A stretch of 64,000 bases of DNA from contig NZ_AZGB01000027.1 of assembly GCF_001435235.1 (NCBI RefSeq), positions 1 to 64,000 of the forward strand, given 5' to 3'. This document shows, piece after piece, positions 60,346-64,000 of the stretch. A program made the translations under genes and the position numbers. Position 1 is the first letter of the stretch; each line of letters begins with the position of its first letter. Below the pieces are notes generated by a model. It worked only from the letters and a program-made list of their open reading frames with translations. It was not told the DNA's origin and did not search any database. Origin of the DNA: Liquorilactobacillus ghanensis DSM 18630. GTDB lineage: Bacteria > Bacillota > Bacilli > Lactobacillales > Lactobacillaceae.

Positions 60346-61653
60346 TTACTTAAATGCCCCTGCTAGTGCCTGATTTAAATCACTGATCAAATCGTCAACA
60401 TCTTCCAATCCAATCGATAAGCGGATCAACTGCGGATTCAGGCCTGTCCGCTGACGAAACTCAGCCGGTACTTCGCGATGAGTCGTCCGGGCTGGATTCA
60501 CAATCAATGATTTAGCATCCCCAATGTTTGGTAAGTAACTAAATATTTGGGTTTGATCAATCAATTTAGCAACGTTTTCTTCATTACCAGCCAATTCAAA
60601 TGATAAAATTGAGCCAACTCCTTGCGGCAAATATTTCTTCACTAAGCGATCGTGAGGGTCTAACCCGCTGTAAAAAACCTGTTTGACATGTGGATTTTTA
60701 ACTAAAAATTGAGCAATTTTTTCAGTGCTGGCAACTTGCTTATCCAACCGTTCAGCAATTGTTTCTAAACCTAACAAAACAAAATAAGCATCAATCGGTC
60801 CCAAAACTGATCCCAACAATCGGATATACTTCATCCGAATTCGTTTAATAAAGGCTGCTGACCCAAATTTGCTGCTGAAACTGGCAGTCACTTTTCGCTG
60901 TTCATCGCCCAAAATAAATTCCTCACTTGTAAATTGTGGAAAACGTCCATTTGTCCAATCAAATTTTCCATGATCAACGATCAGTCCTGAAAGCGTGTTA
61001 CCATGTCCATTAATTCCCTTCGTTGAAGAATAAATAACAATATCAGCACCATATTCGAACGGCCGCAGTAAATAAGGCGTTGGAAATGTATTATCAACGA
61101 TTAAGGGAATTCCAGCTGCATGTGCAATTTGAGCTAAGACTTCAAGATCAGCAATCTCTGTACTCGGATTAGCTACACTTTCAACATAAATTGCTTTCGT
61201 ATCTGGTTTAATCAATTGCTCAACTTGTTTTAGATCGTTAATATTATCAACCAAATCAAAATTAATTCCGTACGTCGGAAAGAAATTACGAAATTCATCC
61301 AAGGTTGAACCATAAATATTGATTGGGGCAATAATTCGACCACCACCGTCAGCAACATTTAAAATCGTAAAAGAAATAGCTGACATTCCTGATGCAACAG
61401 CTGCTGCTCCAATCCCGCCTTCAAGATCAGCAATCCGGTCTTCCAACACTTGAACAGTTGGATTCCCATCACGCGAATAATCAAAACGCCCCGGCAGTTG
61501 ACCAGTCACAATCTGATTTGCTACTGTCGTATTCGTCAACCCAAAAGCTGCCGTTTGATAAATCGGTACTGAAGATGCGTAATGATGTTCTTCCGGACGA
61601 TAACCTGCATGAATTCTTTTCGTATTAAACTTACAATCTGCCAAAATTTTCAC
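60346..61653 (-). CDS. metY: O-acetylhomoserine sulfhydrylase (MetY type)
   Basis: PLP enzyme that makes homocysteine from O-acetylhomoserine and sulfide. 435 residues, the longer MetY size. The N-terminus has TKRIHAGYRPEEHHYASSVPI, DYSRDGNPT binds PLP from the neighbouring subunit, the PLP lysine is in YSSTKGINGHG, and NPARTTHREV is near the C-terminus. It lies 13 bases after the cystathionine enzyme gene and shares its Met T-box. Confidence 0.92.
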   Translation of the reverse strand: MKILADCKFNTKRIHAGYRPEEHHYASSVPIYQTAAFGLTNTTVANQIVTGQLPGRFDYSRDGNPTVQVLEDRIADLEGGIGAAAVASGMSAISFTILNVADGGGRIIAPINIYGSTLDEFRNFFPTYGINFDLVDNINDLKQVEQLIKPDTKAIYVESVANPSTEIADLEVLAQIAHAAGIPLIVDNTFPTPYLLRPFEYGADIVIYSSTKGINGHGNTLSGLIVDHGKFDWTNGRFPQFTSEEFILGDEQRKVTASFSSKFGSAAFIKRIRMKYIRLLGSVLGPIDAYFVLLGLETIAERLDKQVASTEKIAQFLVKNPHVKQVFYSGLDPHDRLVKKYLPQGVGSILSFELAGNEENVAKLIDQTQIFSYLPNIGDAKSLIVNPARTTHREVPAEFRQRTGLNPQLIRLSIGLEDVDDLISDLNQALAGAFK

Positions 61654-61666
61654 TCTCCTAAGTACT

Positions 61667-62863
61667 TTATTTGATTAATATTTTCTGTGTTTGTCTTTGT
61701 ATTTGCGGCTGCTTTTGTGGCTGTACAGCTGCCAAGGCCTGTTGCAAATCAGCTTTTAAGTCGGTTGCATCTTCAATTCCCACTGCTAAACGAATCAATT
61801 GCGGTGAAATTCCAGCTGCCAACCGTTCTGCTGGTGGCAATTCTGCATGACTCATTTCGTAAGGCAATTCGGCCAAGCTTTCAACAGCTCCCAGACTAAC
61901 CGCCAATTTAAATAGTTTCAGGTGATCCACAAAACGACAAGCATCAATTTCCGGAGCTAATTCAAACGAAAAAACACCACCGCAACCATGACACTCTGCC
62001 GCTGCAATTTCATAATCAGATGTTCCCGGTATGACCGGATAATGAATTTTGGTTACCTCTGGTTGTTGCTGCAAAAAATTAATTAATTGAGCCGTATTAG
62101 CTTGCTGACGATCCATTCTTAAAGCTAAAGTTTGAATTCCACGCCGAACCAAGTTAGCATCTTGCGGGGATAAAACACCGCCCAGTGCATTTTGGATAAA
62201 ATAAATTTTTTCAGCTAATTCAGTTGTCTTAGCAACAACTAAGCCGGCAATCACATCCGAATGGCCACTCAAGTATTTCGTAGCTGAATGGACAACTAGA
62301 TCAGCGCCTAAACATAATGGTTGTTGTAAATACGGTGTTAAAAAAGTATTATCAACAATTGTCAGCAAATGATGTGCATGAGCAAGCTGGGCAATTTTTT
62401 TGACACTAGTTACCTGCAGCAGGGGATTAGTGAATGGTTCAAAATAAATAGCTTTGGTATTGGGTCTAATAGCAGCTGCCACCGCCGTTAAATCACGCGA
62501 ATCAACTGCAGTGAAAGTCAATTGCCGTTCTTTAAAATATTGATTTAATAAGCGATAGGTTCCACCATAAATTTGATCACCAACGATTAGATGATCGCCT
62601 GGTTTAAAGATTGCTAAAACCGCATGAATAGCCGCCATGCCTGAAGCAAAAGCAAAACCGCGAACACCCTTTTCTAATTGTGCAATTTGCTTTTCTAAAA
62701 ACTCCCGCGTTGGATTACCTGAGCGGGCATAGTCCCAGTGAACCGGCTGCTTGATTGACTGATATTGATACGTCGAAGAATTATAAATCGGAACATTGAC
62801 TGCTCCTGTTTGGTTATCATTAATTGTTTGTCCATGAACCAACTGTGTATTAAAAGCTGTCAT
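61667..62863 (-). CDS. Cystathionine gamma-synthase/lyase family enzyme
   Basis: PLP enzyme of the Cys/Met metabolism family. 398 residues. PLP-related motifs: WDYARSGNPTREFLE, FASGMAAIHAVL, DNTFLTPYLQQPL, and the lysine in HSATKYLSGHSDVIAG. MetB, MetC-like beta-lyase or gamma-lyase activity cannot be told apart by eye; the partner metY gene and Met T-box support methionine synthesis. The C-terminus is Gln/Lys-rich. Confidence 0.85.
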   Translation of the reverse strand: MTAFNTQLVHGQTINDNQTGAVNVPIYNSSTYQYQSIKQPVHWDYARSGNPTREFLEKQIAQLEKGVRGFAFASGMAAIHAVLAIFKPGDHLIVGDQIYGGTYRLLNQYFKERQLTFTAVDSRDLTAVAAAIRPNTKAIYFEPFTNPLLQVTSVKKIAQLAHAHHLLTIVDNTFLTPYLQQPLCLGADLVVHSATKYLSGHSDVIAGLVVAKTTELAEKIYFIQNALGGVLSPQDANLVRRGIQTLALRMDRQQANTAQLINFLQQQPEVTKIHYPVIPGTSDYEIAAAECHGCGGVFSFELAPEIDACRFVDHLKLFKLAVSLGAVESLAELPYEMSHAELPPAERLAAGISPQLIRLAVGIEDATDLKADLQQALAAVQPQKQPQIQRQTQKILIK

Positions 62864-62885
62864 TTTGAATCAATCCTCCCCTAAA

Positions 62886-63199
62886 TAAAAAAAGCAGTCC
62901 CTTTGTCCTCGCTTTTCAGCTAAGGACGAAAAGACTGCTTTTCGCGTTACCACCTTAATTTAAATAGTTCTCACAAACTATTCCTTCAAAAGTACATTCT
63001 TATTTATCTCCAGAAGATACTTCGACTCGCTAACGGGAGTTCCCGCTATTGCCTTATTATTCAGCACAACTCAGCAATAGAACTTCTCAACAAGACCATC
63101 TTCAACAGTCAATTGTTATCGTTTTTCATCAACCAACGACTCGCTTAAAACAATTTTTCCATTTACTCTTCTTGCTGTTTTTTAATTATTTACTAATGA
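62886..63199 (-). promoter_or_regulatory. Methionine T-box leader
   Basis: On the minus strand: a leader ending in the T-box variant AAGGTGGTAACGCG (62943-62956) and a terminator (AAGCAGTC with GACTGCTT, 62886-62942) followed by seven T. A likely specifier AUG stands at 63097-63099 in a GAAG-AUG-G context. This fits control of the two sulfur amino-acid genes by uncharged tRNA-Met. Confidence 0.85.
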
Positions 63200-63228
63200 A
63201 TTATCAGCCAAAAGCTAATAAAAGTCAA
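63200..63228 (-). promoter_or_regulatory. Promoter of the methionine T-box transcript
   Basis: TTGACT at 63223-63228, 17 bases, GATAAT at 63200-63205 on the minus strand, just before the T-box leader. Confidence 0.65.
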
Positions 63229-63250
63229 CTGTTTTTTTCATTTTTATAAT

Positions 63251-64000
63251 TTATTTTTCTTTTTTTAAAATACTTAGTGCTTGTTCAAGCTCGGCCTGTT
63301 TTCCATCTGGCATTTCTGGGTAATGTAACGGCAATTGCTTCATCCGCTCAACGATAATGTCGGAAACGCACATTCGTGAATACCACTTATCATCGGAAGG
63401 AATAAGATACCACGGATTTTCTTTAGTAGCCGTTTTAGCAATTGCAGCTTCATAAGCTCGTTGGTAATCATCCCAATATTTACGTTCCTTAATATCTGCT
63501 TCCGAAAATTTCCAATTATGACTGGGAAGCTCAATCCGGCGCAAAAAACGCAACCGCTGTTCTTCTTTTGACATATGCAAAAAGAATTTCAATACTAAAA
63601 TTCCATTACGTGCCAAATACTTTTCAAAATAAGTAATATCCTCGAATCTTTTGGCAAAAAATTGTTCATTAACCTGATCCAAACTGGTAATGCCAGCTAA
63701 ATGCGAATTTAAAATCAATTCTGGATGCACCCGACTGACTAAAACATCTTCATAATAAGAGCGATTAAAGATTCCAATATTACCCTTAGCCGGCACGTGC
63801 TGATGAATCCGCCATAAATAATCATGATCCAATTCAAGCGAACTCGGTTGTTTAAAACTGGTAACTTCGCAGCCTTGCGGGTTGATTCCACTCATTACAT
63901 GCCGGATCATGCTATCCTTACCTGCCGCATCCATTGCTTGAAAAACCAGCAGTACTCCATAGCGATTTTGAGCATAGAGCATTCCTTGCAAATCAGCTAA
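63251..64000 (-). CDS. ppk2: Polyphosphate kinase 2 (partial, 5' end outside window)
   Basis: P-loop kinase that moves phosphate between polyphosphate and nucleotides. Walker A is QAMDAAGKDSMI, Walker B is IFNRSYYEDVLVSRVHPE, and the lid is rich in Arg (LRFLRRIELPSHNWKFSEADIKER). The frame stays open to the window end with LADLQGMLYAQNRYG, so the N-terminal 40-50 residues lie beyond 64000; the codon near 63991 is not the start. The one-domain form of this group mostly phosphorylates nucleoside mono- or diphosphates with polyphosphate; the acceptor cannot be told here. Confidence 0.92.
   Translation of the reverse strand, partial: LADLQGMLYAQNRYGVLLVFQAMDAAGKDSMIRHVMSGINPQGCEVTSFKQPSSLELDHDYLWRIHQHVPAKGNIGIFNRSYYEDVLVSRVHPELILNSHLAGITSLDQVNEQFFAKRFEDITYFEKYLARNGILVLKFFLHMSKEEQRLRFLRRIELPSHNWKFSEADIKERKYWDDYQRAYEAAIAKTATKENPWYLIPSDDKWYSRMCVSDIIVERMKQLPLHYPEMPDGKQAELEQALSILKKEK

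Overview
The window looks like the chromosome of a low-GC Gram-positive bacterium of the Lactobacillaceae. Supporting evidence: a Phe-type D-Ala ligase of the intrinsically vancomycin-resistant lactobacilli, a SufCDSUB cluster, MurT/GatD, a fused glutamine-binding/permease protein, DUF2969 and DUF1146 small proteins, T-box leaders and AT-rich intergenic DNA. A Liquorilactobacillus-like genus is possible but is only a guess. Most of the window is ordinary housekeeping sequence. The accessory part is about 14.3-18.25 kb.

Layout. 0-3.4 kb: serS under a T-box, and ddl, both on the minus strand. 3.6-8.3 kb: a plus-strand polyphosphate operon (degenerate Ppx-like protein, ppk1, intact ppx). 8.5-14.0 kb: small and accessory genes (APH-like kinase, DUF4870 protein, macro-domain protein, secreted nuclease with a sunset-domain partner, YbjQ, arylsulfotransferase). 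14.3-18.25 kb: a decayed prophage lysogeny module with an integrase 3' scrap, a frameshifted S24 repressor, an unknown 298-aa protein, a broken PH/SHOCT protein, a small membrane protein and an integrase lacking its first catalytic block. 18.3-23.5 kb: sufCDSUB. 23.6-28.6 kb: Spx/ArsC-like protein, rodA, DUF2969, yidD, mreB, murA, DUF1146. 28.7-35.1 kb: atpBEFHAGDC. 35.5-39.8 kb: upp, Sua5-type protein, prmC, prfA, tdk. 40.0-42.0 kb: murT-gatD. 42.1-50 kb: serine hydrolase, histidine phosphatase, MFS exporter, glutamine ABC transporter, a TIM-barrel protein and small unknowns. 50.1-52.8 kb: menE, menB and a divergent hotdog thioesterase. 53.1-60.3 kb: the trp genes in two transcription units, each behind its own tRNA-Trp T-box. 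60.3-63.2 kb: two sulfur amino-acid PLP enzymes behind a methionine T-box. 63.25 kb to the end: a PPK2 gene cut by the window edge.

How the parts work together. Amino-acid supply is tied to tRNA charging by four T-boxes (Ser, Trp twice, Met). The trp cluster is split: trpE-trpG has one T-box and trpDCFBA has a near-copy of it, including a matching TTGACA promoter element. A 29-codon ORF overlaps the start of trpD. Envelope synthesis genes (ddl, murA, murT/gatD, mreB, rodA) are scattered along the window. Polyphosphate enzymes of both families lie at opposite ends. No convincing new multi-gene system was found. The best leads are the duplicated T-box with its coupled small ORF, the degenerate Ppx paralogue upstream of ppk1, and the prophage remnant with its unknown cargo.
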